This document shows, piece by piece, positions 34,091 to 51,690 of a stretch of DNA of 64,000 bases. How positions within the stretch are numbered: position 1 is the stretch's first letter; every line of letters begins with the position of its first letter. Both the position numbers and the translations under genes were made by a program. Source of the stretch: Apus apus (taxonomy: Eukaryota; Chordata; Aves; Apodiformes; Apodidae); assembly GCF_020740795.1 (NCBI RefSeq), contig NC_067282.1:151514858-151578857 (forward strand). The letters are read 5' to 3'. The notes beneath the pieces are model-generated. The model made no database searches and had not been told where the DNA came from. It worked only from the letters and a program-made list of their open reading frames with translations.

Positions 34091-36019
34091 TGCTCTTTGG
34101 GCTTAGCCCAGCAAGCTACCTGTTTTGGTGACAGAGCTGGGTGTAAGTGTGGGTCAGAGGAGAGAACATGCACATGGAGTGCCCAGTGTAGGATAAATGG
34201 TCCTCTGGGCACAGGCATAACCTTACCAAGGAGAAGAAAAAAATCCATTCTTGAAGGGGATAGGATTTGCTGCCACATCGAGGCTAAACGTACTAGGAGA
34301 GGGGTGGGGTGGAACAGGTCTGTCTTTCTTTCCACGTTTTGTCTGGGAGTGCATCTCCCGTGCCGTGCTGTGCCTGGGCCCCACATCAGCGTGTCCCTTT
34401 CGTCCTGTCTCAGTGACCACACACACGGCTGCCACCAGGGGTTGCTGCCTGGCCTCTCGTTAAAGACACGAGAGCTGTCATTTCCCCCAAAAGTACTCAA
34501 AATACACTTGCTTGCAATCATTTGATCCTTAATCCATAATTTCAGTTCATCAGTTAATTAATCACTTAATCAGTTAATAAGGCTAATCACTTTTCCCTGG
34601 AAGAAGCTCATGAGAACAGCCAAGATAAATTGCTTCCATCTGGTTTTCCGTTCTTGTCTCCTGCTTCTCCATTTTTGGGCTCTGCGCTGGCGTTAGCAGA
34701 CCCATAAAAGAGGGGCTTACTCCAGGACTGTGCCTATTCCAGCACCTTGGCTGTTCCAACCCAAAGCCTTCACTGCCACCAGCCTCCACCATGGTCTGGG
34801 GCTCATTGGAGAGGAGTTGCTCTGTGTCCTGGCTCTGTGCTGAGCAGCAGCCTCCTCCTGCTGAGCGAGAACAGCATGCAGCTCAAGAAGGGTTACCAGA
34901 GGTTGGCCAGGTTTAAATGAAGGAAAGCAAGTCCAAGTTCCCAAACCCTTAGGTGCCTTTCTTAGAAAACAGATCACCTCTATCTTTGACTGAAGATGCT
35001 TTGGACAGCCCTAAGAGAAGGGCTGCTTTCCCACATGCTTGACTGTACTTCCACTAAAAGGGGCAGCTGAGGATTGGAAGACTAATGTTCACATTAAAAC
35101 ACTATTTCCCAGTAGTTTCTCTTCTCGTTCTTCTAACAAATGCATCAAAAATAGTCAGCTGGGTTCCTTTTTCCTCACTAAACAACAAACACACCATATG
35201 CCTGTGCTATATATTTAGTTTCCGCTGCCCTGTGCTTCTTGACAAACCCAGAAACCAAGGGAAATGGTCTTCAGCCTTAACACCTTTCCCTGGTAGAGAA
35301 GCTTGACATTTACACACCTCTGCAGGTCAGACTTCTCTTCTGAGGTCATTGTTGTTGTCTTTAAAGCAGCTCTCACTGCTGGCTCCTGGGCTCTTGTCAC
35401 AACCAACCTCATCCATATATGAACAGGCTCCTGCCACAGGCTGGGAAGCTCTCTTTGCTTTCCTGGACTTCCTCTTCACATCCTGTCTTTCCCGTTGCAC
35501 TTTTCTCTGCCATCTCAGTTTGCTGTTCTCCCAGGCTAGGTGCTTTTCCTGCAACTTGTGTCCTCCTTTCCAGTACCTTCATCCCTTTCCTGGGTGCCCT
35601 GGAGGCTGAACCATAAACCTGCCCTCCTCATGCAGGAGTTGCTCACCAGTTTTTTCAGGGAAATGCTTGATTGGATTTTCAGGAACCTTGGAAAAATGAC
35701 CACAAAGCAACTTTACTGTGCATGTGCTGTAAATCTGATTTTTAATTTGCTGCCTGTGCGATCTAGCGGGGCTGGGAGCAGGTGGCACCTGGCAGATTTG
35801 CTGTGTGTTTTCAGACCAGCCATGTCCACACTGTAAGGTCCACACAGGGAATGTGCTGAGTTTATTATTCTTGGTAGCAGATACTGCTTTCACTGTGAGG
35901 CTTTTTCCCATCTTACTCCTCCCACCATGCTGAACTCTCCCCACCACTGCTGGGCTGACCATCTCACCCTCAAGGGCAGATGGAAACCTGGGAATGGCAG
36001 GCTTCCCCTTCTTAAACTA

Positions 36020-36094
36020 ACCTTGTACTGGGTTTATGGTTGAACTTGATCTTAAAGGTCTTTTCCAACCAGAATAATTCTATGATTCTATAAA
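36020..36094 (+). mobile_element. CR1 LINE tail fragment
   Basis: About 75 bases: GGTTGAACTTGATCTTAAAG, GTCTTTTCCAACCAG, then the diagnostic tail ATTCTATGATTCTAT. It is a severely 5'-truncated insertion of the older subfamily. Confidence 0.8.
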
Positions 36095-39000
36095 CCATGT
36101 TGCTTCTGTAGGCTAGGCTCAGAGCCTGGCCTTGCATCGTCTGCTCCTTCCATGCTACCAGGAAACCCCACACATTTATAGAGCACCCAAAAATTGTCTC
36201 TCTCTGAATTGGTGCCATCTCTTGCCTGGCTTTGACTATTTTCATCACCAGTGTCAAATCTGTCCCTAGGCTTCTGTAGCTTTGACCACCAGGGCCTGGA
36301 CCACATGTACCGTTTAAGAGGCAGCATGTATCATGCTCTGTCCTTGTCCTCGGCTGCTGAGCACTGCCCTTTCCAGAGCTGTAGAAGGAGCCCAAGTCCA
36401 GCTGTCTCCCCACAAACTGTCAGCAAGACCGCCTCCTTTGATCTGCACTCAGCACTGGATTTTATCCCAGCAGCAAACTGGCTAATTCCACACGTTTATT
36501 CTACAAAGCTCAATTAGAGCAGCTGGCACCAGCAGCTTCCCTGCTGGCTCCGAGCCTGCAGAAGGAGAGGAGGGCTGGTGCAGTGGTTGGGGTAGGAGTT
36601 TGGGAGTCCACAGGCTGAGCTGCAAATGCCTGCTCTGCAGCTGTCCTCCAGGCCACCCCTGCAGTGGGAGCTTGGCACCTCCATGCTGCACAGGGAGGGA
36701 CATCATTTCCCTGCCTCTCCACAGGAGAAATACATTAGAAAGACAAGCTATTGTGGTGATGGGGAGCTGTGCCAACAGCGGCAGAAGCGGGTCATGGCTG
36801 CTGCATCTGGGAAATGCTGCATAGATCCAGCTGGACCAACAATGGGGAAGAGGATGGAGCTGCAGCTGCTGGAGGGTGTCAGGCACACCATACCTTCTCA
36901 CCACTGAGTTAGCAGTTTGCTTTTCAGCTGCAGGACCCCCCTCTCTGTGCCCTGCGGCTCTCCAGGGCATGACTTATATTCAGCACTGCCCTGATGAAAA
37001 GGATTCTGGTGTGTGTGAGCAGAACCAAAGCCAACACAGGCCTTCTTTACAAGGGCCCTTGCCCAGCACAGAAGAGCCCACAGTTATTTCCTTCAACGTC
37101 ATCAGTGTTATGGTAACCTCTGTGAAAAATTAGAAACTTCTGGGGCTAAACATGCTCTGCAAATGCTCCTGTCTGGTTGGTCCTTCCTCTGCAAAGCTTA
37201 CTATTTATGTCAGCCAGGCAAAGAGGTCCAAGCAGGACATAAGGAGGCAGAGAGTCCAAGTGATTTTTGCTAGGGAGCAGAGTTGAACCTCAGGTGCTTG
37301 AGACCTAGTTATGAGGGCAAGAAGGTGTCGAATGCGTATGCTACCTATGCATAACAGGCTGTTCCTCTCTCAGGAACCCTCAGGAAAGTCCCCACAAAAG
37401 AGAACAGCAGCAATGGACATGCAGCAGCCCAGTGAACCTGCAGTTGCCATTCCTTTCCCTGCCCCTTGGTAAATCAGAGATGGGGGCTGGCTGACATGCT
37501 TGGCCAGGGACAAATGTGCCTCTTTGGTACAAGGAGTGCAGAGCCTCAGGGCTATTCCTTCCTCTCCTCTTGAGCAGATTTTAGCACCATCTGCTCTCTT
37601 CTGTTGTCTTTGGAGGAATCAGGCAGGCTCTTTTGTCCCTTCTGGCAAAGCCGTGCTGTGTATGTCCCCCATCGGGCGTCATGCACCCCGAGGCAGCCAG
37701 GAAGGATGAGCACTCTCAGCCTTGCTCCAGAAAGCTCCCACTGCAGTAGCCCAAGGTCTTCCTTTCTCTCCTCTTGCCTGTCCTTCTGGATGGGACACTT
37801 CCCAAGGTCGCAGCTGACTCCCAAGGTGTAGACTTCGCTGTGGCTTCTGCAGAAGGGGATGGGAAGGGGCTGGGACTGGGAAGGGACCTTCCTTGCAATG
37901 CTCACTCCTCAGAAAGGGCCACAAGCAGTATCAAGCCCTTGGGGGAGAGCAGCAGGGGCAGGAGGAGACATAGGGCAGCCATGGGGCGCCCTGGACTGGG
38001 AACAGCTCCTGAAATTACTCTTTTCTCTGCATGCATGAAGTATTTCCCTGCTAATTTCCTGAACAATCCCTGGCCTGGCACAAGCTACAGACCAGAGGAG
38101 ATGCAAAATTTAGGGGAGAGGTGCAGAGGTTCGCTAGGACATGCTGCCTCGAACCTCATGGCCACACCAAGCTCAGGGTAAGACATTTGTTGTCGGCCCT
38201 CCCTGCCTAAAATCATACCTGCCCCTGGGCTGCCTGGAGTCTGTCCTGGGTGGGAGTCAGCCAAACCCCCGTGTCCAGGTGAGTCACGTTGTTTTGTCCC
38301 CTCTGAGATTTCCTGCTGGAAGGACAGGGGGGAATGAGGGGAAGCAGGTAGTGAGGAGCCCTGGCAAGCTAGAAATGGCCCCCAGCCACCCCTGCTCCCA
38401 GTAGGACACAGGGCAAGGGTCCCGCTGCTGCATCTTCTGCGTGAGCTGTGCAGCTGCTCCGGCTCCTGCACAGTGCGTTTTGGAGACTCTGCTGCTGTGC
38501 CGAGTTCATCCCACAGGATGGCACTGCCTGCTCAGGAACGGGCAGCCAGGCCGCTGCTTCTGGCAGCCATAAATTCAGCAAATTAAACGGTGGTGGCAGA
38601 TTCTGATTGACAGGTCCCTAGAGAGCAAAGTCCCTTGTTTTCTCCATCCCTGAGGGGATCAGGAGCAGCAGGAGGAGCAGCAGCAACAAAAACCCTTTCC
38701 CAAGCCCAGCATTCTTGCCCTTGCGGATCTGTTTCTGGGACTCAGCCCATCCCGGTACATCTTGACCCCTTTGAAGCTGCCGGTGCGGTGCTGGGCCAGC
38801 CAGCTCCTTCACTGCGGACCTTCCGCAATGTCAAGAGCTGCCCGCTGCGGAGGCTGCCGGGGCCGCCTCGCCCCAGCCCTCACGGCACCTGTGAGCTGCT
38901 GCACCCTTGCTGCCCCGTGCCCGGGGTGCGAGGCCCCGAGGTTCCGATGAAGGGCAAGCGAAATGAGGCCAGCAGGGTTTGGCGTCATTCGCATGTTACT

Positions 39001-39095
39001 CCTCTCCGCGGTGATAAAACTGGCAGGAGTGACAACGCTCTGCCAGAGCGGTTCACGTCTGCGTTGGCTCTGCCGGGGCCAGGTCAAAGCTGGGA

Positions 39096-39291
39096 GGGTG
39101 GTGAGACACTGGGACAGGTTGCCCAGGGAAGTTGTGGAAGCCCCCTCCCTGGAAGTGTTCAAGGCCAGGATGGATGGGGCTTGGAGCAGCCTGGTCTAGT
39201 GGGAGGTGTCCCTGCCGATGGCAGGGGGGGCTGGAACTACGTGGTCTTTAAGGTCCCTTCCAACACAAACCATTCTATGGTTCTATGATTT
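39096..39291 (+). mobile_element. CR1 LINE, short 3' fragment
   Basis: Plus-oriented and starting at GGTGGTGAGACACTGGGACA, then GAAGTGTTCAAGGCCAGGAT and CTAGTGGGAGGTGTCCCTGC, with the tail CATTCTATGGTTCTATGATT. It is a well-preserved but very short copy. Confidence 0.92.
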
Positions 39292-42200
39292 GCAGCCTGG
39301 GAAGATGAGGGCTGGGTGAGCAACCAGCCACCACTCTCCTGCCCCTGCTGCTGCACCCAAGGGAAGCAGCAAGGGCCATCGGGGTTCTGGCTTCTCTGGC
39401 AGGGTCCTCACTGCAGCTTCGTGCCTGGCAGGTCCTCAGCAGCCCTCTACCAGCTGGTGGTTGATGGCTTTAGGATGGAGTATCCACCACAGACACTGGA
39501 TCATCACAGATGTCTGCCCTACCTGGGCATGGATCCCCAGGAATAGGTCTTTTTAGGATGTATCCCATGGCCTGGGGACATGTTCCTGTCCCCTCTCCTA
39601 GTATTGAGGGGACTTTCTTCTCTCCATGGGGAATTTTGGCTGTACAGCTGCTGTGGAGCTCTGTGGAGCCACCAGAATGTAGTGCAGGTGTGCTCAGGAC
39701 TTCTTGTAAATACCCCACCTGGGTGAGGAGCAACATACTGGGCAGCAACCGCTGTGGGGTCCAGCTCCATTCCTCAGCTTAGTGAGAAGGATGACTTGTT
39801 CTCCACTCTTGAAGGAAAAACTCAGGCTAGTGGCATGTAATTCATATCTCCTTATTCTTGTGGATCCTTGGCCACTCTTAAAATTTACCCTTCTTCTGCC
39901 TCACTTCCCTACCAAAACTGTTGCTTCCTCTTTCTGTCTCCAGGGGGCTGTCCTGAAGGGCCTGGGGAGAGGAGGAGAGAAGCCCCCAGCAGTGGAAAGT
40001 CTCCCAGGCAGGGAGTGCTGAGTCGTCTAGAGCTACCTCTTCCCTCAAACAGACCCCCAGGACATTCAGGTGGCCTGCCCTTTGCCAGCCTTACTCATCT
40101 AGCAGTTTTTGTTAGGTTGACTGTACCTCCTCACAGGCCTCTTTTCTCCATCAGCTCTCTTTCTTGAGCATCTCTCCATCCTTGCCCTCAGTGCTTGGCT
40201 TTTGAAACGTTTGATGTGTGGTTGTCTCCCTCCCCTGTGCCTGTCCTCATGCACAAGGCAGTAGGTTTGTGCGTCTGACGCTTGGCTTCTCTCTGTAGTC
40301 ATTTGGCACTAAAAATTATCTGCAGAGAAAAGTACTGGGCTCCATACCTGGGTCTTAATTTCCTCCCTCACCAAACCATTGCTATTAATTACTGCTCCTA
40401 GGTGTTTAAAACATTTCAATGATGCTGTTAAATGTCTGGCATTAGTTTAATAGCCAAGTATCTGGGCTTCCCCACATGAGCAGCTCACAGAGCGTCTCCC
40501 ACAGAAGCAAAACCCAGCCAGTCCTGGCTGTGGTCCATATGAGAGAGGCAGCAGAGGAGTGGGAAGCACATGTTAACAGCACGGCCAGGAGCCAGGCATT
40601 ACTCAGCAGGAAGTACTTTCTCCCCCTCTACTGTCCCCCAAAGGGAGCCCTGTCTTCAGCCATGCTACCTCCGCAGCGAGGGAAGACCTGGCACTGCTGC
40701 CAGTGCTGGATGGCATCCTTTGGGCAGGGCATGCCCTCTCCAGCTCAGCTCCTTTGCCAGAGCCATCCTAGAGGATTGCTTTTGTCTGAGTGGGGCAGCA
40801 TGCTCCTTGGCAGATGCCCTGCCTGCCTTCCACCCATCACCGGCCAGCATTTGAGAGTGCCTTTTCAGATTTGGAGGAGGGGCTGTCAGGAATCAGCCCC
40901 ATGCAGGGCTGGGTTTTGCTTTCCTCTGGCACCTAAAAGCAAGAAATGGTCATTGGCCAGACCTCAGAAGTCCCAGGGCTGGGGCACTACTGGGATCTGA
41001 CTGGAGGCATCAGACCAGACTTTGCCTGCTGCATCTCTGCTCCTGCTGTGCTGCAGAGGGCCTGCTGGCTCTCCTCCCCCACTGCTGCAGCTTGAGGCTG
41101 GGGCAGCAGCACTTTTCCAACCCAAATATGTTAACTGATGTCTCAGTCACAAGTACCCATCATCCACAGGACCTCAGTGGCTCAGTGCTGTGGAGAATAC
41201 CCTGGTGCCCTGGTCACCCCTGGTATACCCAGGGCCTGCTGCAGCACACAGTCCCAGCATGGGGAGGGGCAAGCAAGTGTCATGGGGAACAGAGACCCAG
41301 GAGGAGCACAGAGTAACATTTTAGGATCTTGCACCCACTCAACCATTAATGGGAAAGAGGAGGAATGAGGGCTGCCACTCATGCAAAAGCCCTTTACTTT
41401 CAATGCTGCCTCTTTAAGACATCACTTAATATGACAGATTAATTAGTTAATGTTTGTAAAGTGCTTTGAACATAAAAAGTGCTGTAGTTGTGCCAAGTAT
41501 TACTATTAAATATTATGGCACGGAGCCTGGCCCCATCTGAGCAGCATTCCCTGTGCCTAATTTCAGGCCAGTGCTGTTTCCTCACCTCTTCCCCTCTGTT
41601 GCCCCATCCTGTAAAAGTCAGAAGGAGAAGAGGAAAAACAGAGAACTAAGACCCTCTGCACCCAGAGAGGGAGGAGCATCTCTTGGAGCCATGTAGGGAG
41701 GCAGAGCCACGCACCCCCTCTGCTCCGGGCAAGGGAATTGCATGGGAAGGGGAGCTGCATCTCCACAGTGCCCCACTGGCATGGGGGGTGAGAAGGGGGC
41801 ACCCTCTTGCCCCAAGCTCTGCAGTGGGCAGGGTTGGAAACACTGCAGGGAGGTTGGAGAAGATGTGTGTGGGGGTTTCTCCAGCTGATCCCACCCTTGC
41901 CTGTGTGGGGGCTTCCAGCACTGGTGGCAGCTGCAGAGCCAGGCAAGGGGGTGAGGAGGGAGTGAGAAGGTTTTGGGGTCTGTGAGCTAGACAGGGCAGG
42001 GAGGCAGCTGCATCCCAGATGTGTGCGTGGCAGGGCTGGGAGCTCCCCGATGTCCCCAGAGCAGGCACCTGGCCTGCTTTGCTGCCTCTCCCCTCCTCGT
42101 GCCCTCCTTCTTAGTGAGGCTGCTCCTGGGAAGGGTCCCGAGAGGGGGAGCAGAAGTGGGGCGGCAGGTGCCCCCATTTACCTTGGCGGTGAAGTGTCCT

Positions 42201-43367
42201 GCTGGGCTGGCCCATGAGATGTGCAAGCTGACAGACATGCTGGGCAGGTGTGGGGTGGGTGTGAGGTGCTGGGGGCCCGAAGGAAGAGGGATGAACTGGA
42301 GCAGAGTGGGGGGACAGGGAGGGCCAAAGTGGGGACCCACAGGTGCTGGCCAGGGGACCTGGATGCTGAGCACCAGTATCAACCTGTGCAAGGTGCATCG
42401 GGTGGTGGGAAGGACTGTGGTGCTGTGATGGCACTGCAAGCCATGGATGTCTGCTGGAACAGCCAGAGCCAGGTGTGCCTTCACCCCACTGCACCTCTGC
42501 TGCCACCAAATTAACCTGCCTCATTCCACCTGCTGATTCAGCTCGTAGTATTGCTTGCCCACCATGGGTCAAACCATACCAGAAAGCCACAGAGGGTCCC
42601 ATGGCAAGTGGGAGTCCAGTGGAGGATGAGGGGATCTTGGCTTGTTGCTGCCACTGGTGGGGTGGGAAGTGGGGGGACACACCAGGAGCCTGGTCCCCTT
42701 GGCAGGGCTCTCAACTCCCTGCCCTGCTGCCATCTCACCTGTTTCTGGGTCTGCAGCTCTGGCTGTAAGTAACACCCTGCTCTGAGCTCTGACTCCAAGC
42801 AGTTCCACAAGGTAGCTGCTGTCAACCCAGCTACTGAGGAAATTTCCAGAAGTCCCATGCATAGTGGAAGAAAACCCCAAAACTGTATTACAGGCACTTT
42901 CTTTTCTCTCTCCTCTTTTGAGCTTTCAAGCCTGTGCATATTCTGAACTTGCCGGTGGTTCTGTTCTTGCCACCATGAGAGCCACTGTATTCAGCTGGGA
43001 TTTGGGGCATCATTTCTTGTGATAACACCATTCCAGGAAGGGTGATACTTGGGCTAAACATGGGCTGGAGCAGGTGTTCTGGAGTGCAGCAGGGAAAACC
43101 CACACATGTGACTTAAATATACCCACATGTACTTCAAAAGAGGTTGTGGCAAAGCCCTTTCCTCTTGCCTTGTCCTTCTTCCTTGTATCTCAAAGACCAG
43201 CTTGAGAAGATTGGTTGAAACCAGACCATCTGCTGAAGGGCACAAAGCTGTCTGCAATAGTTGACTCTCTTGCTGGGTTTCCAGGTACTCCTCTGGCACA
43301 ATGGGACAATAAATCCCCCCCAAATAAATCCACATAAAACGGGGACGAAGTTATATAAAAAAAAATC

Positions 43368-43373
43368 TTTATT
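43368..43373 (-). terminator. CACNG2: Candidate distal CACNG2 poly(A) signal AATAAA
   Basis: The transcript strand reads CATGAAATAAAGATTTT. It is the most distal canonical hexamer in the A/T-rich 3' region; the more proximal ones listed with the 3' UTR may also be used. Confidence 0.4.
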
Positions 43374-43385
43374 TCATGTACCAGG

Positions 43386-43450
43386 ATTTTTTTTCTTTTT
43401 TTTTTTTTTTTTTTGTAATTTTCTCTTTTTAAAATTTTTTTTCTTTTTAA
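43386..43450. repeat. Low-complexity poly(T)/poly(A) tract
   Basis: Runs of T, the longest about 20 bases, with rare C and A. On the CACNG2 strand it is poly(A)-like and lies just upstream of the distal poly(A) signal. Confidence 0.9.
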
Positions 43451-45272
43451 CAGTCTGAAAAAAACCACGAAATAAAGAAAATGGAGGTTGGTTTCTTGTA
43501 CTGGTTTGAGCTGGACATGAGCAACGCCCGTGGAAAAACACTTCCCCGCCAGCCCTCGCCTGCCGCCGGCGCTCTCCCGACATGCTTCCCATGCTCTCCT
43601 GGCATGCTCCCAGTGCTTTCCCGGCATGTTCCCCCACTCTTCCCTTCCTACCTGGCCCCGGGGCGCGCTCAGCCCTGTGAATACTCCCCAGCTCCATGTG
43701 GCATTGGGTGGGCGAGGGCTGCTGGGGGTGGAAACCCCAGCGCTGCCCTCCCTCTTATGTCAGGCTCCAGGAAACTGGCTTTAACTTATTCCTTGGGGGG
43801 CAGCGGGGAAGGGGGTGGAGGGGATCCCTGTGAATCTTTTCTGAAGGGCTAGGGGGTCATGGGAGGGGATTTCAGCAGTGGTGGGGGGGGGGTGAGTCTG
43901 GACACCCAGTCAAGTGGCTCATATCCTCCCCTTGCCCTGTGATGCTGTTTTTGGGGGTGACCCCCTCCCACTGCTGCCCCCCACCTTGCCTTGGAGCAAG
44001 GAGTGGGGCATTAAAGCAGCAGTGGGAGGAGGGGTGCAGGGGAGGGAGGATGGGCTGCTTTTAAGCAGAAACCCCGCTGGGAGCCGAAGCGGGGGACTGC
44101 GCGGCTCCTAGAACTGGAGCAGCAGGAATGGGGACAGAAAACAAGGCGAAAAGTGGGTCTGAGCTGCCAAAGGGCTCGACGGCCCCATCCTGCGAACCCG
44201 CGGCCTCGTGCCTGCCTGGGGCGCTGCCACTTTCGGGGCTAAGCCCCCAAAGAGCCCCTCTCCGTGCCCTGGGCTGGTCAGTGGCTTGCAGGCTGTCACA
44301 GAGGCCCCCCCGGTGCTTCTCTCCACCTCTTCCCATCCCGCCTGTATCTGAGGTGGCAGCATTTTGGGGGAGCTGGGTGAAAAGCTGCTCCTGGCAGCCG
44401 GTGCTCCGTGCCCCCGGCACAGCGGGCAGGCGGGGGGCTGTAGCCAGCCCAGGGCTCCCAGGGCGGGGTGATGGGGGCCCAGCTGCCCTCGTCCCTGCGG
44501 ATGAGGCAACAGCAGGCTGGGACCTGGCGTGAGAGGGAGGCGAGGGCAAAACACAGCGGGTGTGGAGACGCCCGATGGCTTTGCTCCTCTCCCTGGCATG
44601 GCTGCTGGGACTCAAGGGTCCCAGACCTGGAGCGGGGGGTGCCCTGGGACGGGGGCTGGCAGGGTCCGTCTGGCAAGGCCAAGCAGCTGGCTTGGGGTCA
44701 GGGCAGGCTGGCTGTGCCCAGCTGGGGGACAGGAGCAACGTCAGGGGGCAGCTGGGTGGGCCTCATGGCTGCAGCCCAACTTGGCAGGACCTAAGGGGGA
44801 TCCAGGCAGATGTGGGGGGCACGCGGCTGCCCTTGGGGAGCCTCTGGAACATTCACAGGAGAGCATTCACATGCCCAGGCACATGTGTGTGAGCACGGGC
44901 ACACGTGTGTGCGAGTGCCGGCCCCTCCAGCAGCACACTGCCTGCGGCTTTCCCCTCCCGGGTGTCCCCCTCACCACAGCAGCAGCAGCAGCATCCTGAA
45001 GGGATGGGATCCCTCGTTCCCCTCTGGCAGCCCCCCGCCCTCTGCCTGCACCTCCCACCTTACTCCCTGCTGTCTTTTCTCCGCTTTATTTTTTCACAGT
45101 TTAAAGCTGGAGGAAACAAAAATGAAAAGAAAAAAAAATACTATCTGTTTTTCTTGCAAGTGAATCCACTTATTATATTTACATTTATTTATAGCTGTTG
45201 TTTTATTTAAAAAATTGCCACTTTTTTTTTTTTAAGAAACCTTTTTTTGTCCTTTTTTTTTTTTTTTCCGTC

Positions 45273-45287
45273 TGTGTGTGTGTGTGT
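45273..45287. repeat. (TG)n microsatellite, short
   Basis: Seven TG units following a run of T, inside the probable CACNG2 3' UTR. Confidence 0.85.
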
Positions 45288-45864
45288 CTTTATTTACTGT
45301 GTCTGTTTGCTATTTGCACTGTCACCATTAACCCCAGCGTTCCCAGGGCCAGAAAACGGGGACCCCCTCCTGGGCACACTGCGGAGGGGTGACTCAGCCT
45401 CAGCTCCTGCACTTCCTACAGACAGGAATCACTCTGAACCCCTAAGGACCTGTGGGGGATGAGCAGATCCCCATGGATCCCAGGGGAATGAAGCAGATCC
45501 TCGCAGATCCTGGGGAAACAGAGTGGGTCACAGTTGACCTTGGCACCCCAGTATCCTCTGTAACCAGCCCAAAGACATCGAAGTTGCTGCTGGCTGTACC
45601 CCCATCCCCTGTCCCCCAGGGAGCCTGTGCTGGGTTAAAGGTAAGTGGGAAAGAAACCATAAAACTAAGTAATAAACCCCCCCAAAACCAAAGAGCTGCC
45701 TCCTCCTTCTCCTCCCACTTGTTTTATTGTCCTTTGTTATTTCTTGGTTCCCTTTTATTTTTTTTTTTAAGTCTGTTTTTATTAAATGTTAAAATAATGG
45801 TACATGGGAATTCATGCATTTCCTTTTAAATTTATTTCTATTTTTTAAATCTCTTTCTCTCAGT

Positions 45865-46118
45865 TTTAAAGTTTTTCTTTTTTTTGTTTTTTTTCTTTTT
45901 CCTTTTTTTTTAAAGAATTTTTTTTTCACTGTTGTCTCTTTCCTTGCATTTCCTGTTTGTTTGTTTGTTTGCTTGCTCGCTTGTTTGTCCACTGAACTGC
46001 TTGTTCGTTGGTTGTTTTTGTTTGTTTGTTTGGTGGTTTTTTTTGTTCTTTTTTTTTTGTTCTTTTTGTTGGTTTTTTTTGTGGATTTTTTTTTAATTTT
46101 TTTTTTTTTTTTTTTTGC
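45865..46118. repeat. T-rich / (TTTG)n low-complexity block
   Basis: About 250 bases that are almost only T and G on the plus strand, with GTTTGTTTGTTTGTTTG arrays at 45955-45985 and 46018-46032 and T runs up to about 20. On the CACNG2 transcript strand it reads as A-rich with CAAA repeats. Confidence 0.9.
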
Positions 46119-46273
46119 GTTGGGAAGGTCCCCACCCCCCCACAAAGGGGCACTTCCACCTCCTCCTGCCCACTCCCTTGCTGCCCCCTACCCCCTTCCA
46201 CCCTCCCCACCCTGCAGCCCACCCCATCTCCTCCTGCCCACTCCTGCCCCATTTTCAGCTCCTGGCGACGGCT

Positions 46274-51690
<5,417 letters not shown>

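Larger units (their letters stand above)
31869..43360. other. Intergenic DNA between EIF3D and CACNG2
   Basis: About 11.5 kb. CR1 pieces lie at 33599-34090, 36020-36094 and 39096-39291. The rest holds only short open frames without recognisable domains. The 40.5-43.1 kb part is fairly GC-rich but poor in CpG, unlike the promoter islands. I see no gene here. Confidence 0.6.
43360..46273 (-). other. CACNG2: Probable CACNG2 3' UTR (about 2.9 kb)
   Basis: Sequence downstream of the CACNG2 stop contains several possible poly(A) signals (plus-strand TTTATT at 45778, 45288, 45203, 45184 and 43368). The last one is followed by a T/A-rich stretch and then ordinary intergenic sequence. Stargazin transcripts are known to have long 3' UTRs. 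It includes a very A-rich stretch (45865-46118 read on the transcript strand) about 150 bases after the stop. The distal end is inferred. Confidence 0.45.

Noticed and set aside
41563-42680. Overlapping open frames in GC-rich intergenic DNA
   Set aside because: No recognisable domain, no consistent splice sites and no CpG-island promoter; treated as chance frames.
45789-46145. Lysine-rich open frame in the CACNG2 3' UTR
   Set aside because: It is simply the A-rich repeat block translated; no conserved domain is visible and the composition follows the repeat.
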